This document shows positions 54,497-63,914 of a stretch of 64,000 bases of DNA, in pieces. The notes under the pieces were generated by a model that saw only the letters and a program-made list of their open reading frames with translations, was not told where the DNA came from and searched no databases. Position numbers and translations under genes: made by a program. The DNA comes from Jatrophihabitans_A lederbergiae (lineage in GTDB: Bacteria; Actinomycetota; Actinomycetes; Mycobacteriales; Jatrophihabitantaceae): assembly GCF_031845305.1 (NCBI RefSeq), contig NZ_JAVREH010000010.1:69461-133460 (forward strand), in the 5' to 3' direction. Each line of letters starts with the position of its first letter. Positions within the stretch are counted from its first letter, which is position 1.

Positions 54497-55903
54497 ATGA
54501 CCCGAACCCCCGGTACCCCACCCGCTGGGCGCCGCCCGAGATGGCGCGCACTGCTCGTCGGCACAGCCGCCGTCCTGCTGCCGCTGTCGGCGACGACCGC
54601 GCTGGCACACTCCGCAACGGCCGCCGTCCCGGCACCGCCCACCGGCTGGACGTCGGTCTTCAGCGATGACTTCGCCGGAGCATCCGGCACCGGCCTCAAC
54701 ACCTCGAACTGGCTCTACGACCTCGGCACCAGCTACCCCGGCGGCGCCGGCAACTGGGGCACCGGTGAGGTGGAGTCGAACACGAACAGCACCGCCAACG
54801 TCTACCAGGACGGCGCCGGACACCTGGCCATCAAGCCGATCCGGGACGCCAGCGGGCACTGGACCTCAGGCCGCGTCGAGACGCAGCGGACGGACTTCGC
54901 CGCCCCGACCGGCGGGGTGCTCCGGGTGCAGGCCTCGATCCAGCAGCCCGACGTCACCACCGCAAACGGCGCCGGCTACTGGCCCGCGTTCTGGATGCTC
55001 GGCGATGCCGCCCGGGCCGCCTCGGCGACGAACTGGCCGAGCATCGGTGAGATCGACATCATGGAGGACATCAACGGCCGCAGCTCCGAATTCGCGACGC
55101 TGCACTGCGGAACCGGTTCGGGCGGCCCCTGCAACGAGACGACCGGCATCGGCAGCGGCGAGCGCGCGTGCTCCGGTTGCCAGACGGCGTTCCACCAGTA
55201 CGCGATGGAGTACGACCGGTCGGTCAGCCCGGAGCAGCTCCGCTACTACCTCGACGGCACCAACTTCTTCACCATCAACTCCAACCAGGTCGACGCCACG
55301 ACCTGGAACAACGCCACCCATCACGGCTTCTTCCTGATTATGAACGTCGCCATGGGCGGCGGGTTCCCGAACGCCTTCGGCGGCGGCCCGACCGCGGCGA
55401 CCGTCTCCGGCCAGCCGATGCTGGTCGACTACGTGTCGGTGATGACCAAGGGCGGCACCAGCACCGGCGGCGGAACGGGAACCGGTGGCGGTGGCGGTAG
55501 CGCCACCGCCACGACCCAGGCCGAGGCATACAACGCGCAGTCCGGAACCGCCACGGAGGCGTGCAGCGACACCGGTGGCGGCCAGGACGTGGGCAACATC
55601 GGCAACGGTGACTGGTTGCAGTACAACAACACCGACTTCGGCACCACCGCCCTGCACACCATCAACGCCCGGGTCGCCAGCGGTGCGGCGAGCGGCGTGA
55701 GCGGCATCGTCGAGGTCCATCTGGACAGCCTCAGCAACGCCGCGGTCGGCAGTTTCTCGGTCGGCAACACCGGTGGCTGGCAGAGCTGGAAGACCGTTCC
55801 CGGGTCCATCGGCTCGGTCACCGGGACGCACACGGTGTACTTGAAGTTCGTCACCGGCTCCGGCCAGGACTTCGTGAACGTGAACAGCTTCTCGTTCAGC
55901 TAG
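54497..55903 (+). CDS. Secreted GH16 glycosidase with a C-terminal CBM6-like domain (laminarinase-type)
   Basis: 468-residue secreted enzyme, probably a beta-1,3(1,4)-glucanase. A Sec/Tat-like signal peptide (GRRPRWRALLVGTAAVLLPLSATTALA) with twin arginines is followed by a GH16 jelly-roll domain. The catalytic ExDxxE is intact as Glu185, Asp187 and Glu190 in GEIDIMEDI. W-x-AFWML (near residue 165) and VDYVSVM near the end of the domain fit. A Gly/Ser/Thr linker (about residues 320-335) leads to a CBM6-like module with QAEAYNAQSGTATEAC, NIGNGDWLQY and DFVNVNSFSFS. The start ATG 54497 follows a promoter carrying a LacI-type palindrome. Glucan from fungal or plant walls is the likely substrate. 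Confidence 0.9.
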   Translation: MTRTPGTPPAGRRPRWRALLVGTAAVLLPLSATTALAHSATAAVPAPPTGWTSVFSDDFAGASGTGLNTSNWLYDLGTSYPGGAGNWGTGEVESNTNSTANVYQDGAGHLAIKPIRDASGHWTSGRVETQRTDFAAPTGGVLRVQASIQQPDVTTANGAGYWPAFWMLGDAARAASATNWPSIGEIDIMEDINGRSSEFATLHCGTGSGGPCNETTGIGSGERACSGCQTAFHQYAMEYDRSVSPEQLRYYLDGTNFFTINSNQVDATTWNNATHHGFFLIMNVAMGGGFPNAFGGGPTAATVSGQPMLVDYVSVMTKGGTSTGGGTGTGGGGGSATATTQAEAYNAQSGTATEACSDTGGGQDVGNIGNGDWLQYNNTDFGTTALHTINARVASGAASGVSGIVEVHLDSLSNAAVGSFSVGNTGGWQSWKTVPGSIGSVTGTHTVYLKFVTGSGQDFVNVNSFSFS

Positions 55904-55920
55904 ACCTTTCGGCACGCGCG

Positions 55921-55958
55921 GCGCGGACGCCACCACGGCGTCCGCGCCCGTTTGTTCT
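55921..55958 (+). terminator. Intrinsic terminator after the GH16 gene
   Basis: Perfect 11-bp stem gcgcggacgcc (55921-55931) with ggcgtccgcgc (55937-55947), 5-base loop, followed by a T-rich tract tttgttctt at 55951-55959. Located 18 bases after the stop codon. Confidence 0.85.
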
Positions 55959-56056
55959 TCAGGATCGTGGACAGCGCCAGCGTTGTCCTTGGAGGGAGCC
56001 TTCGCCTGAACCGGTGCCCCGTTCGGAACCGGCGCCCCGTTGGGCGGCGAGCCGGC

Positions 56057-56254
56057 TCAGGGGTCGAGGTTGTCGTCCGGACCGGGCTCGCGGTCGAAGA
56101 TCAGCCAGTAACCGGCCAGCGCCAGGCACACCACGCCGAAGATCAGCTTGCCCTTGTCGTGGCCTGACCAGTAACTGGCGAAGAACACGCACGCCCCGAC
56201 CAGCGCCGCGCCGCCAACCATCCAGCGGAAGCCGGGTGGCTGAGTGCGCATCAT
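56057..56254 (-). CDS. Small two-helix membrane protein
   Basis: 65 residues. Two predicted helices: WMVGGAALVGACVFFASYW and LIFGVVCLALAGYWLIF. The polar tail is DREPGPDDNLDP. The ATG overlaps the stop of the YyaL gene by four bases (ATGA), so it is translated from the same mRNA. No family recognised. Confidence 0.7.
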   Translation of the reverse strand: MMRTQPPGFRWMVGGAALVGACVFFASYWSGHDKGKLIFGVVCLALAGYWLIFDREPGPDDNLDP

Positions 56255-58230
56255 GGGCGTTCCAGGGCAGCTACCAGGTCACCCACCGAGGTGACCGGCC
56301 GGTCGCAGACGAAGCCTCGGCACACGTAGGCGGCGGCCCCGTCTGCCACCAGCGGACGGTCGGCCAGCAACGGGACGCCAGGTACGTCCGGGGCACCATG
56401 CGCCAGCACCAGCCCGGGCGAGGTGCTGTTGCGGGCCACTGCGAGCAAGCCGTCGGCAACGGGGCCCTCGCCGACCACGGCAACCTGAACCGGACCCGCC
56501 ATCGCCGCCTCGGCAACCGCCAATGTCCAGCCCGCAAAACGCGGTTCGCGACTGGCGAGCTCGCCCGCGGAGGCCAGCGCCGCGTCCGCCGCGGCCCGGT
56601 GCCGGGTCGAGCCGGTCAGCGCCGCGTAGCTCAGCAGGGCGCCCGCGAGAGCGGACTGCCCGGACGGGGCGGCGTTGTCGGAGGGGTCGCGCGGCCTTGT
56701 GAACAGCTGCTCGGCATCGTCGGCGGTGTCGAAGAATCCCCCGCTGCTGTCGGCAAAGTGGCGCAGGGCCACCTCGAGCAGCCGCTCGACGGCACGCAGC
56801 CAGCCCGGGTCGCCGGTAGCCTGCTGCAGCGCGAGCAGCCCCTCAGCCAGGTCGCCGTAGTCCTCGGCCACACCCATGGCCGCGCTCGCGACACCGTTGC
56901 GGGAGGATCGGTGCACCCGATCGCCGTCGGAGTGGGTGTCCAGCAGGAACCGAGCGCACCGCTCCGCGGCGACGACGTAGCGCGACTCCTCGAACAGGAC
57001 GCCGGCGTCGGCGAGCCCGGCGATGGCCAGGCCGTTCCACGCGGTGATCACCTTGTCGTCCCGGGCCGGCTGTGGCCGCTCGTCACGTGCCGCCAGCAGC
57101 CGCTGCCGGGCGGTCGCCCACCACGTGGCGTCGTCAGGGTCCTGACGCAGCTGCAGCGTGGACGACCCGAGTTCGAAGGTGCCCTGGCCGGTCACCGTGA
57201 GCAGCGCCGCGGCCCGCGCGCCGTCCTCGTTCCCGAGCACGTCGGCGAGCTGGGCGGGCGTCCACGAATAGGTCAGGCCCTCGACCCCGTCGGTGTCAGC
57301 GTCCAGCGCGGACGCGAACGCGCCCTGCGCGGTGCCGAGGTCGCGGATCAGGAAATCTGCTGTTTCGCGGGCGACCCGCTCGGCCAGCGGGGACCGGGTG
57401 GCCCGCCACAAGTGCGTGTAGACGTGCAGCAGCTGGGCGTTGTCGTACAGCATCTTCTCGAAGTGCGGCACCACCCACTGGGCGTCCACGGAGTACCTGG
57501 CGAACCCGCCCGCGAGCTGGTCATACATCCCGCCGCGTGCCATCGCCTCGCAGGTGCCGGCGACCATCTGCATCGCCGGCTGCGATCCGGTTCTTCCATA
57601 ATGGCGCAGCAGGAACTCCAACACCATGGACGGTGGGAACTTCGGTGCCGACCCGAACCCGCCGTTGCGGCCGTCGTACTGGCTCGCCAGCCGGTCGGCC
57701 GCCTGCTGCAGCTCGTCGGGGCCGATGGGCAGCGGGGTGGCGGCCACGATCACCGACTGCAGGGCATCCACCACGTGAGCGCTCGAGGCCAGTACCTCGT
57801 CGCGCCGCTGCGTCCAGGCGTCGATGACCGCATCGAGCAGCCGCAGGAAGCCCTCTTGCGGAAAGTACGTGCCACAGAAGAACGGGGCACCGTCCGGGGT
57901 CAGCAGGCAGGTCATCGGCCAGCCGCCCTGGCCCGTCATCGCGGTGGTGGCCGACATGTAGATCGCGTCGATGTCGGGACGCTCCTCGCGGTCGACCTTG
58001 ATCGAGACGAACCGGTCGTTGAGGACCGCCGCGACTTCGTCGTCGGCGAACGACTCGTGGGCCATCACGTGGCACCAGTGGCAGGCCGCGTAGCCGATCG
58101 AGAGCAGCACCGGCACGTCCCGGCGCTTGGCCTCTGCGAAGGCCTCCTCGGACCACTCCCACCAGTCGACGGGATTGTCGGCATGCTGTAGCAGGTACGG
58201 GCTCGTCGCTTGGGCCAGTCGGTTAGGCAT
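56251..58230 (-). CDS. YyaL/SSP411-like protein (thioredoxin-fold DUF255 plus glycan-barrel domain)
   Basis: 659 residues. The N-terminal thioredoxin-like DUF255 domain starts NRLAQATSPYLLQHADNPVDWWEW and carries the CHWCHVM active-site motif near residue 52, then VDREERPDIDAIYM and TGQGGWPMTC. The remainder is an alpha/alpha barrel as in N-acylglucosamine epimerases, with HFEKMLYDNAQLL near residue 250 and ITAWNGLAIAGLADAG near 395. Function is unresolved; family members are found across all domains of life. ATG 58230 has AAGGAG eight bases upstream, and the in-frame frame up to 58374 is discarded. Corresponds in position to Rv1084 in mycobacteria. Confidence 0.92.
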   Translation of the reverse strand: MPNRLAQATSPYLLQHADNPVDWWEWSEEAFAEAKRRDVPVLLSIGYAACHWCHVMAHESFADDEVAAVLNDRFVSIKVDREERPDIDAIYMSATTAMTGQGGWPMTCLLTPDGAPFFCGTYFPQEGFLRLLDAVIDAWTQRRDEVLASSAHVVDALQSVIVAATPLPIGPDELQQAADRLASQYDGRNGGFGSAPKFPPSMVLEFLLRHYGRTGSQPAMQMVAGTCEAMARGGMYDQLAGGFARYSVDAQWVVPHFEKMLYDNAQLLHVYTHLWRATRSPLAERVARETADFLIRDLGTAQGAFASALDADTDGVEGLTYSWTPAQLADVLGNEDGARAAALLTVTGQGTFELGSSTLQLRQDPDDATWWATARQRLLAARDERPQPARDDKVITAWNGLAIAGLADAGVLFEESRYVVAAERCARFLLDTHSDGDRVHRSSRNGVASAAMGVAEDYGDLAEGLLALQQATGDPGWLRAVERLLEVALRHFADSSGGFFDTADDAEQLFTRPRDPSDNAAPSGQSALAGALLSYAALTGSTRHRAAADAALASAGELASREPRFAGWTLAVAEAAMAGPVQVAVVGEGPVADGLLAVARNSTSPGLVLAHGAPDVPGVPLLADRPLVADGAAAYVCRGFVCDRPVTSVGDLVAALERP

Positions 58231-58441
58231 TCCTGCCACTCCTTGAGTGCGCTGATCGGTCATGAGCGGGTCTCTGACGAATGACACTGTCAGACGCTGA
58301 CCCGTGGTGCCAATCATGCCGCCCCGGTCAATTGTCCTCCACTCATCTCGGCACGGCTGGTCAGCCTTCATCATGGTCTCCAGTCAGCGGTCAGGGGTCG
58401 ACGGTCCGCGCGGTGACGAGTCGGCTGGGACCGTGGACGGC

Positions 58442-59293
58442 TCAGACCTCGGCGATGCACTTCCTGACGTAGGAGTCGGCCTTCCCGAGTTCGGCCGTCA
58501 CCTTGTCCAGCGGCCAACCGTGCGTCCCGTGGCACTTGAGGCTCGCCGGTCCCGAATAGCCCACCCGAGCCAGGGTGCTCAGCGGCACGCGGTGGTCGAG
58601 GGTCCCGTCGGGCCGAGGCAGCTGCAGTTCACCCGGTCCGAAGTTCAGACCGTCGACGCCATGTTGGTAGTTACGGTCGATATCCCAGATGTAGTAATAG
58701 AAAAGTCGCTTGCGCTCGGCGAGGAAAGTTATCGCGTCGCTGATCGTCTCCCCCATAACCCACAGGTGTGGTGGAGCCAGGCAAACTCCGAGGTTCGGAT
58801 GGTCGATGTCGGTGACCAGCCTCCGGATTTGGGCGAACGTGTCGACGCCCTCGTCCCAACGACGATCCTCATTGCCGCCGGATTCGAAGTCCGCGCTGAA
58901 CGGAACGGTGAGGTGGTTCTCAACCGCGATCCGTACGCCGCGCCGCGCGGCGTGCTCGACCAGCGGAGGTAGGAAGGAGGCCACGAAGTCGGCATAATTG
59001 GCCTCGCAGTCGAAGACCACCGTATCGACACCCAACTCGGCGGCGAAGTCTATTCGCTCGAGCATCTCGGCTTGCGTCTTGCCGTACATCGTCAAGCCGC
59101 AGGGGCGAATGCCGTAGCGGTCCAGCGTGGCTTTGATCTTGCCGATGTCGTCGCCGGGATTGACGTGTCCGGCCAGCGGACTGGCCGAGGACCACAGGTT
59201 CACCTCGGTGAACCCGAGACCGGCCAGTTCGCGGAGCGCGTCATCTAGCGAGTAGTCGTGGTAGGGCAATATTTCAGCCGTATAGCGAAACAT
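58442..59293 (-). CDS. Sugar phosphate isomerase/epimerase-like TIM barrel
   Basis: 283 residues of the xylose-isomerase-like (AP endonuclease 2) TIM-barrel family. Markers: ELAGLGFTEVNLW near residue 24, FDCEANYADF near 94, IAVENHLTVPF near 122 (metal Glu), DIDHPNLGVCLAPPHL near 160 and SLKCHGTHG near 255. Metal ligands are probably Glu, Asp, His and Glu as in the family, but I could not place all four with certainty. ATG 59293 follows AGGAG by four bases. It is the last gene of the sugar operon, and a role in converting the oxidised or imported sugar is inferred from this. Exact substrate unknown. Confidence 0.85.
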   Translation of the reverse strand: MFRYTAEILPYHDYSLDDALRELAGLGFTEVNLWSSASPLAGHVNPGDDIGKIKATLDRYGIRPCGLTMYGKTQAEMLERIDFAAELGVDTVVFDCEANYADFVASFLPPLVEHAARRGVRIAVENHLTVPFSADFESGGNEDRRWDEGVDTFAQIRRLVTDIDHPNLGVCLAPPHLWVMGETISDAITFLAERKRLFYYYIWDIDRNYQHGVDGLNFGPGELQLPRPDGTLDHRVPLSTLARVGYSGPASLKCHGTHGWPLDKVTAELGKADSYVRKCIAEV

Positions 59294-59384
59294 GATTCTC
59301 CTCAAGCTTGGCGGAACTCGGACGGCACCGGTACCTGGCCCTGCGTCGGCGGACGCGAGAGCGCAGCGCGACACATCGGGTGGC

Positions 59385-60437
59385 TCAGTCCCATACGAAC
59401 ACCGCCTTCTCGGTCTCCCGGCGGTCAAAGGCAGCGAATGCGTCAGAAGCCTGTTCCAACGCGAAGGTGTGGGAAACCAGCTTTTCTATGGGCAGCTGCT
59501 GGCCGACTACCAGCCGGACGATGTCATGCCAGTCACCGAGTGGGAAGTACCAACCACCGACGACCGTCAGCAGCTTGCGGATTATCTGATCGCTCGGGTT
59601 GATCTCCGTCGAGCGCGACTCACCGACGAAGGCCACCGCACCCCGCTTGGCAGCGACGTCAAGGCACAGGTTCTGCCCGGCGGGGACGCCCGAGCAGTCG
59701 ATGGCGGCCTCGGTACCGACGCCCCGGGTGTAGTCGAGGATTGCCTTCGCAGCATCCTCACGGCTGCTGTCCACTACCTGCGCGGCACCCAGTTCGGCGG
59801 CCAGCTCGAGCCGCGCGGGCAACAGGTCCACGGCGATCACCCGAGCACCAAGCGCTGTGGCGACCAGCACGGCAGCCGCACCCATCGGTCCCAGACCGAC
59901 GACGGTGACGGTCTGGCCGCCGCGCACACCGAGTTCGCGCTGCACATGATATTGGCTGCCGATCATGTCAGTCATCAGTGCACCCGCGACGAAGGAGCAC
60001 GAGTCGGGCAGCGGCAGGCAGTTCCGCTCCGGCAGCACGAAGTATTCGGCATCCCCACCGTCGATGTCGAAGCCCAGGCACTTCCACTGCGGGCAAAGCA
60101 TCAGGTAGCCCGAGGCGCAGTACTGACAATGCCCGCAACCGACCGGCAGGTAACCGGACACTCGATCCCCAGGCTGTAACGACGTGACGCCGGCGCCGAC
60201 CGCCGCCACGACTCCGGCGGGTTCATGCCCAGGCACTACCAAGCCGCTTCCCGCGGCGACCGATCCTACGATGGCCGAAGTGCCGCTGTACAGCCCCATA
60301 TCGCTGCGGCAGATGGCAGATGCCTTGGTCTGCACCAGTACCTCGCCGAGGTGTGGCTCGGGAATCGGTCGATCCTCGACCACTACCTTCCGGTCACCCG
60401 GAAAGAGAACCGCTTTCATCATCGAGGTCACTGACAA
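59385..60437 (-). CDS. Zinc-dependent alcohol/polyol dehydrogenase (MDR family)
   Basis: 350 residues. Catalytic zinc Cys in ASAICRSDMGLY near residue 40 and His-Glu in VVPGHEPAGVVAAVGAG near 70. The structural zinc cysteine cluster is CGHCQYCASGYLMLC near 100-115. The Rossmann motif is VGLGPMGAAAVLVATALGA near 185, then an Asp (IAVDLLPARLEL) that marks NAD preference. The start is ambiguous: TTG 60437 sits five bases after AGGAG; GTG 60431 and ATGs 60422/60419 are in frame. It is the fourth gene of the sugar operon and probably oxidises the imported polyol or sugar. Confidence 0.87.
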   Translation of the reverse strand: MSVTSMMKAVLFPGDRKVVVEDRPIPEPHLGEVLVQTKASAICRSDMGLYSGTSAIVGSVAAGSGLVVPGHEPAGVVAAVGAGVTSLQPGDRVSGYLPVGCGHCQYCASGYLMLCPQWKCLGFDIDGGDAEYFVLPERNCLPLPDSCSFVAGALMTDMIGSQYHVQRELGVRGGQTVTVVGLGPMGAAAVLVATALGARVIAVDLLPARLELAAELGAAQVVDSSREDAAKAILDYTRGVGTEAAIDCSGVPAGQNLCLDVAAKRGAVAFVGESRSTEINPSDQIIRKLLTVVGGWYFPLGDWHDIVRLVVGQQLPIEKLVSHTFALEQASDAFAAFDRRETEKAVFVWD

Positions 60438-60461
60438 CTCATCTCCTGTGTTGTTCGGTTG

Positions 60462-61352
60462 TTACTTCACGGCACCGAGGGTCAGGCCCGACACAATGCG
60501 TCGTCGCAATACCAACGTCATGATCAGAATCGGGGCGATGATGACCGCCGCTCCCGCGGTGAGGGAGCCCCACTGGGTTCCGAACATTCCGGTGAACTCC
60601 TGCTCCCCGACCGGGGCCGTCTTCGCCGCTGTGCGGGTCAACGAGAGCGCGAATAGGTACTCGTTCCACGAGAGGATGGCAGACAGGATCGCGGCGGTGG
60701 CGATCGTGGGGCCGAGCAGCGGGCCGACGATGCGGCGAAGTATGACCCAGCGATTGGCACCGTCGACCATCGCGGATTCCTGCACCTCATAGGGGATCTG
60801 CAAGATGGCCGCACGCAGGATCCATACCGAGATCGGCAGATTGAACGCGGCATACGGCACGATCAGCACCCAGTAGGTGTCTATCAGGTTGAGGTTTCCG
60901 GCGAAGATGAAGACGGGGATCACCGCGACAATGGGTGGGAACATGTAGGTCGACAACACCCATGACGAAAGCGCCTTCCGCGGTCGGAAACCCTTGAGCG
61001 ACATCGCGTAGGCGGCCGGAACGGATACCGCGACCGAAAGGATGGTCGAGGCTGCCGTGACGATCAAGCTGTGTGTGAGCAGCTCGTCGAAACCTTGACT
61101 GAGCCCGCCGCCGCCGACCAGCACATGCTTGAAATTGCCCAGGGTCGGGTGGAAGAGCCAGCGGGGCGGGATACTTTTGGCAATGTTCTCAGGCTTGAAC
61201 GCGGTGACAACGATGAAGAGCAAGGGCACGAGTGAGGCCACGATCCACACCCACAGCACGGCCCTGCCTGCCCTGCCGACGAGCGAAGTGTGCGACCGCG
61301 GCTTAGTAGTGGCAGCGGAGCGCTTTCCGCTCAGGCGCATGGTCATAGTCAT
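60462..61352 (-). CDS. Sugar ABC transporter permease, MalG type
   Basis: 296 residues, six membrane helices. The conserved permease-ATPase loop EVQESAMVDGANRWVILRRIVGPLLGP lies near residue 195, and the C-terminus (VLRRRIVSGLTLGAVK) is typical of the MalG/LacG family. It starts on the last base of the MalF-type stop (TAATG), so the two are coupled. Carbohydrate importers of this CUT1 type need an ATPase, and none is encoded here; an MsiK-like shared ATPase would supply it. Confidence 0.92.
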   Translation of the reverse strand: MTMTMRLSGKRSAATTKPRSHTSLVGRAGRAVLWVWIVASLVPLLFIVVTAFKPENIAKSIPPRWLFHPTLGNFKHVLVGGGGLSQGFDELLTHSLIVTAASTILSVAVSVPAAYAMSLKGFRPRKALSSWVLSTYMFPPIVAVIPVFIFAGNLNLIDTYWVLIVPYAAFNLPISVWILRAAILQIPYEVQESAMVDGANRWVILRRIVGPLLGPTIATAAILSAILSWNEYLFALSLTRTAAKTAPVGEQEFTGMFGTQWGSLTAGAAVIIAPILIMTLVLRRRIVSGLTLGAVK

Positions 61353-62344
61353 TAGGCAGCACCTTCCTCGGGATCACGGCCGGCGACCCTGAGTAGCAGC
61401 GGAACCAGCAGCGACAGGAAGATCAGAAAGACCATCGCCAATGCCGATGCGGCACCGATCCGGAAACTCTGCAGAGCCACGCGGTAGATGTTGAGGTTGA
61501 TGATTTCGGTGCTGGTTCCCGGGCCACCGTTGGTCAACACCGCGAACGAGTCGAACGTCTTGAAGGCTTGGATGGTGCGCAGAGTGAGGGCGATCGCTAC
61601 AAAGGGCATCAGCATCGGGAGCGTGATGAACCGGAAGGTTTGCCAGTTGGAGGCGCCATCGATCGCAGCGGCTTCGCTCGGTTCGGGTGGCAGTGATTGC
61701 AGTCCGGCCATCAGGATGAGCGCGACGAACGGCGTCCACTGCCATACGTCCAGTCCGATGATCGCGAGCCAGGCGGTGTTGGAGCCACCAAGCCAGTCGA
61801 AGTGTGCTCCGAGGCCCACCCTGCCTATGTAGTAGTCGACCCAGCCGGTGGTCGGGCTCAGCAACTCCCGGAAGATCATGGCCGATACCACCGGTGTCAC
61901 CGCGAACGGCAGCAGCATGAGCGTTGCGGCGAGGTTGTTGCTGCGACTTTGGGCAGCCAGTGGAACGGCAAGCAGCATGCCGAGAAGGAGCTCGAGCGCG
62001 ACGGCGACGACCACGAAAAATCCCGTACGCAGCAAAGCATGCAGTTCGTTAGGATCGGTCAAGACATCGCGGTAGTTCTGCAAGCCGACGAAGCCGCCCC
62101 CGATGCCGAGCAACGTGTCGTTGCGCAGACTGGCACGTACGAGATAGACCGTCGGCACGACCGTCATGATCAGCAGAAGCGCGAGCGCGGGGCTCATGAG
62201 CGTCCAGCCAGCCAGGTTGGCGCCGGAGCGAGGGGTCCGCCTGCCCCGCCGTCGGGCAGGAGTGTCGAACTCTTGCCCGACGGGGGCTGCTGTCGGTCGC
62301 GCGGCGGCCACCACTGAACGATCAGGCGCGGTGGTCCGGTTCAT
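61352..62344 (-). CDS. Sugar ABC transporter permease, MalF type
   Basis: 330 residues, six helices: GWTLMSPALALLLIMTVVPTVYLV is the first, FFVVVAVALELLLGMLLAVPLAA the second. The EAA loop EPSEAAAIDGASNWQTFRFITLPMLMP lies near residue 230. The first 45 residues are polar. It begins 46 bases after the binding-protein gene and overlaps the MalG gene start by one base. Confidence 0.92.
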   Translation of the reverse strand: MNRTTAPDRSVVAAARPTAAPVGQEFDTPARRRGRRTPRSGANLAGWTLMSPALALLLIMTVVPTVYLVRASLRNDTLLGIGGGFVGLQNYRDVLTDPNELHALLRTGFFVVVAVALELLLGMLLAVPLAAQSRSNNLAATLMLLPFAVTPVVSAMIFRELLSPTTGWVDYYIGRVGLGAHFDWLGGSNTAWLAIIGLDVWQWTPFVALILMAGLQSLPPEPSEAAAIDGASNWQTFRFITLPMLMPFVAIALTLRTIQAFKTFDSFAVLTNGGPGTSTEIINLNIYRVALQSFRIGAASALAMVFLIFLSLLVPLLLRVAGRDPEEGAA

Positions 62345-62390
62345 GGTCGGGCTCCGTTCTAGATCCGGTGAAGCTGAGGGGGCCGGCGCG

Positions 62391-63836
62391 CTACTGGCCG
62401 GGCTTGATTCCTGCCTGCTCGACCAGGCGCTTGACCTGGCTCGCGGCGCTGGACAGGGCGCTGGCTGGATCGCTCTTGCCGGTCGCCGCCTGGTTGACAG
62501 CTACTGCGATCGCCTGCGCAACCTCGGTGTAGTTGCTCAACCGAGGTCGGCCGACACCGACTGCGAGGGCCTGCCCCATCACCTTGTAGAACTCGACCAG
62601 GCTCGGGTTCTTGGCCTGTGACTCCACGTCCTTGTACACCGACGTCCGCGTGGGGTGCAGCATGTCCTTGGTCATCGACAGTTGCTGTGTCGCTGCGGTC
62701 AGCCACGTCATCGCCCGGTAGGCCCAGGCCTTGTTCTTGCCGTACGGGTTGACCGCCAGGCCCCAGGTGCCGAAGTGCGGACCGCTGGCCGTTCCCGACG
62801 GAGCCAGCGAGTATCCGATCGTTCCCTGCACACCCTTGTTCAGCGCGACCGTGTGGTAGTTCTGGGTCATCGCAGTCGTACCGCTGTCGAAAGCCTCGGC
62901 CGTCGTATTCCAGTCGGCAGACGTACTTCCCGGCGGTACCGACCCATCTGTGATGAGCGTGCGGTAGTAGGTCAGAGCCTTGACGCCGGCCGCGCTGTTG
63001 AAGTCCATGCTGAGGTTGTCCCCGACCAGCTCTCCGTTGCCTCCGTAGTCCGCGAGCAACGACTTGAAGTCGTCGGTCGCCCAGTCACCGACGCCCGCCA
63101 TCACCGTGGTGCCATAGAGCTTCTTGTCCGGCTGGGTGAAGAATTTCGCGACCTGGCGGTACTCGTCCAGAGTCTTCGGCACCTGTAACGGCTTGCCGAA
63201 CTCGGCCTGGTAGGCCGCCTTCTGAGCCAGATCGTTGAACAGGTCCATCCGGTTGGCCTGAACCAGCACATTGGCCTGAATGGGCAGGTTGTAGATGTCG
63301 AAGCCCTTGGCCTTGATCGCGGCCGGGTCCACCTTCGCCGCCGGATCGGGGTAGTGGGCCAGGATGTTCTTGGGGTTGTACACCGAGGTGTCGTAAAAGA
63401 CTTTGGGGATGAAGTCGCCGACATCGGTGTTCGCCATGTCATTGAGCGATGAATTGGTCAGATACGAGTTCAGTGGCTCCAGCTTGCCGACCAGTGAAGG
63501 CATCCAGGACGAGTCCACGATCATGATGTCGTACGCGGAGCTCCTGGATGCGAGCTCGGCGAATGCCTTGGTCTGCAGACCTGGTTGCGCCTGCGAGTCG
63601 ATCTGCAGATCGATTCCGAACTTCTGCTTGAAAGCCGGTACGAGCGCCATGACAGCAGCGGAGTCCGCTTCGGTCGATGCGTACAGCATTCGCAGGGTCT
63701 TCGGCTTCGCCTGGTTGAGGTCAACCTTTGCCGCATTGCTCTTCGAACACCCCGAGAGCGTCAACGTCGCCAGCGCGATCACCCCGACTGCGGCCAATCC
63801 TCGCCGACGCCGTGCCGAACGTAGTTTGCCAAGCAT
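62391..63836 (-). CDS. Sugar ABC transporter substrate-binding lipoprotein
   Basis: 481-residue extracellular binding protein of the CUT1 (family 1) type. Basic start MLGKLRSARRRR, hydrophobic core and lipobox LSGC with the lipidated cysteine at residue 30. The mature part opens with KTLRMLYASTEADSAAVMALVPAFKQKFGIDLQ, and AVNPYGKNKAWAYRAMTWLTA occurs near residue 375, both typical. GGAAGG lies ten bases before the ATG at 63836. The ligand is probably a monosaccharide or polyol, judging from the operon's dehydrogenase. The IS end begins about 40 bases upstream. Confidence 0.92.
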   Translation of the reverse strand: MLGKLRSARRRRGLAAVGVIALATLTLSGCSKSNAAKVDLNQAKPKTLRMLYASTEADSAAVMALVPAFKQKFGIDLQIDSQAQPGLQTKAFAELASRSSAYDIMIVDSSWMPSLVGKLEPLNSYLTNSSLNDMANTDVGDFIPKVFYDTSVYNPKNILAHYPDPAAKVDPAAIKAKGFDIYNLPIQANVLVQANRMDLFNDLAQKAAYQAEFGKPLQVPKTLDEYRQVAKFFTQPDKKLYGTTVMAGVGDWATDDFKSLLADYGGNGELVGDNLSMDFNSAAGVKALTYYRTLITDGSVPPGSTSADWNTTAEAFDSGTTAMTQNYHTVALNKGVQGTIGYSLAPSGTASGPHFGTWGLAVNPYGKNKAWAYRAMTWLTAATQQLSMTKDMLHPTRTSVYKDVESQAKNPSLVEFYKVMGQALAVGVGRPRLSNYTEVAQAIAVAVNQAATGKSDPASALSSAASQVKRLVEQAGIKPGQ

Positions 63837-63914
63837 GCTGATGCTTCCTTCCAAGAACCGAGATGGGTGGGTGGTGGGGCCTTCGCCCCGAAAAGTGGAC
63901 ACGCGATTTGATTG

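Noticed and set aside
56014..58191. 725-codon plus-strand open frame
   Set aside because: Antisense to the YyaL-type gene, which carries the CHWCH motif and a good ribosome site.
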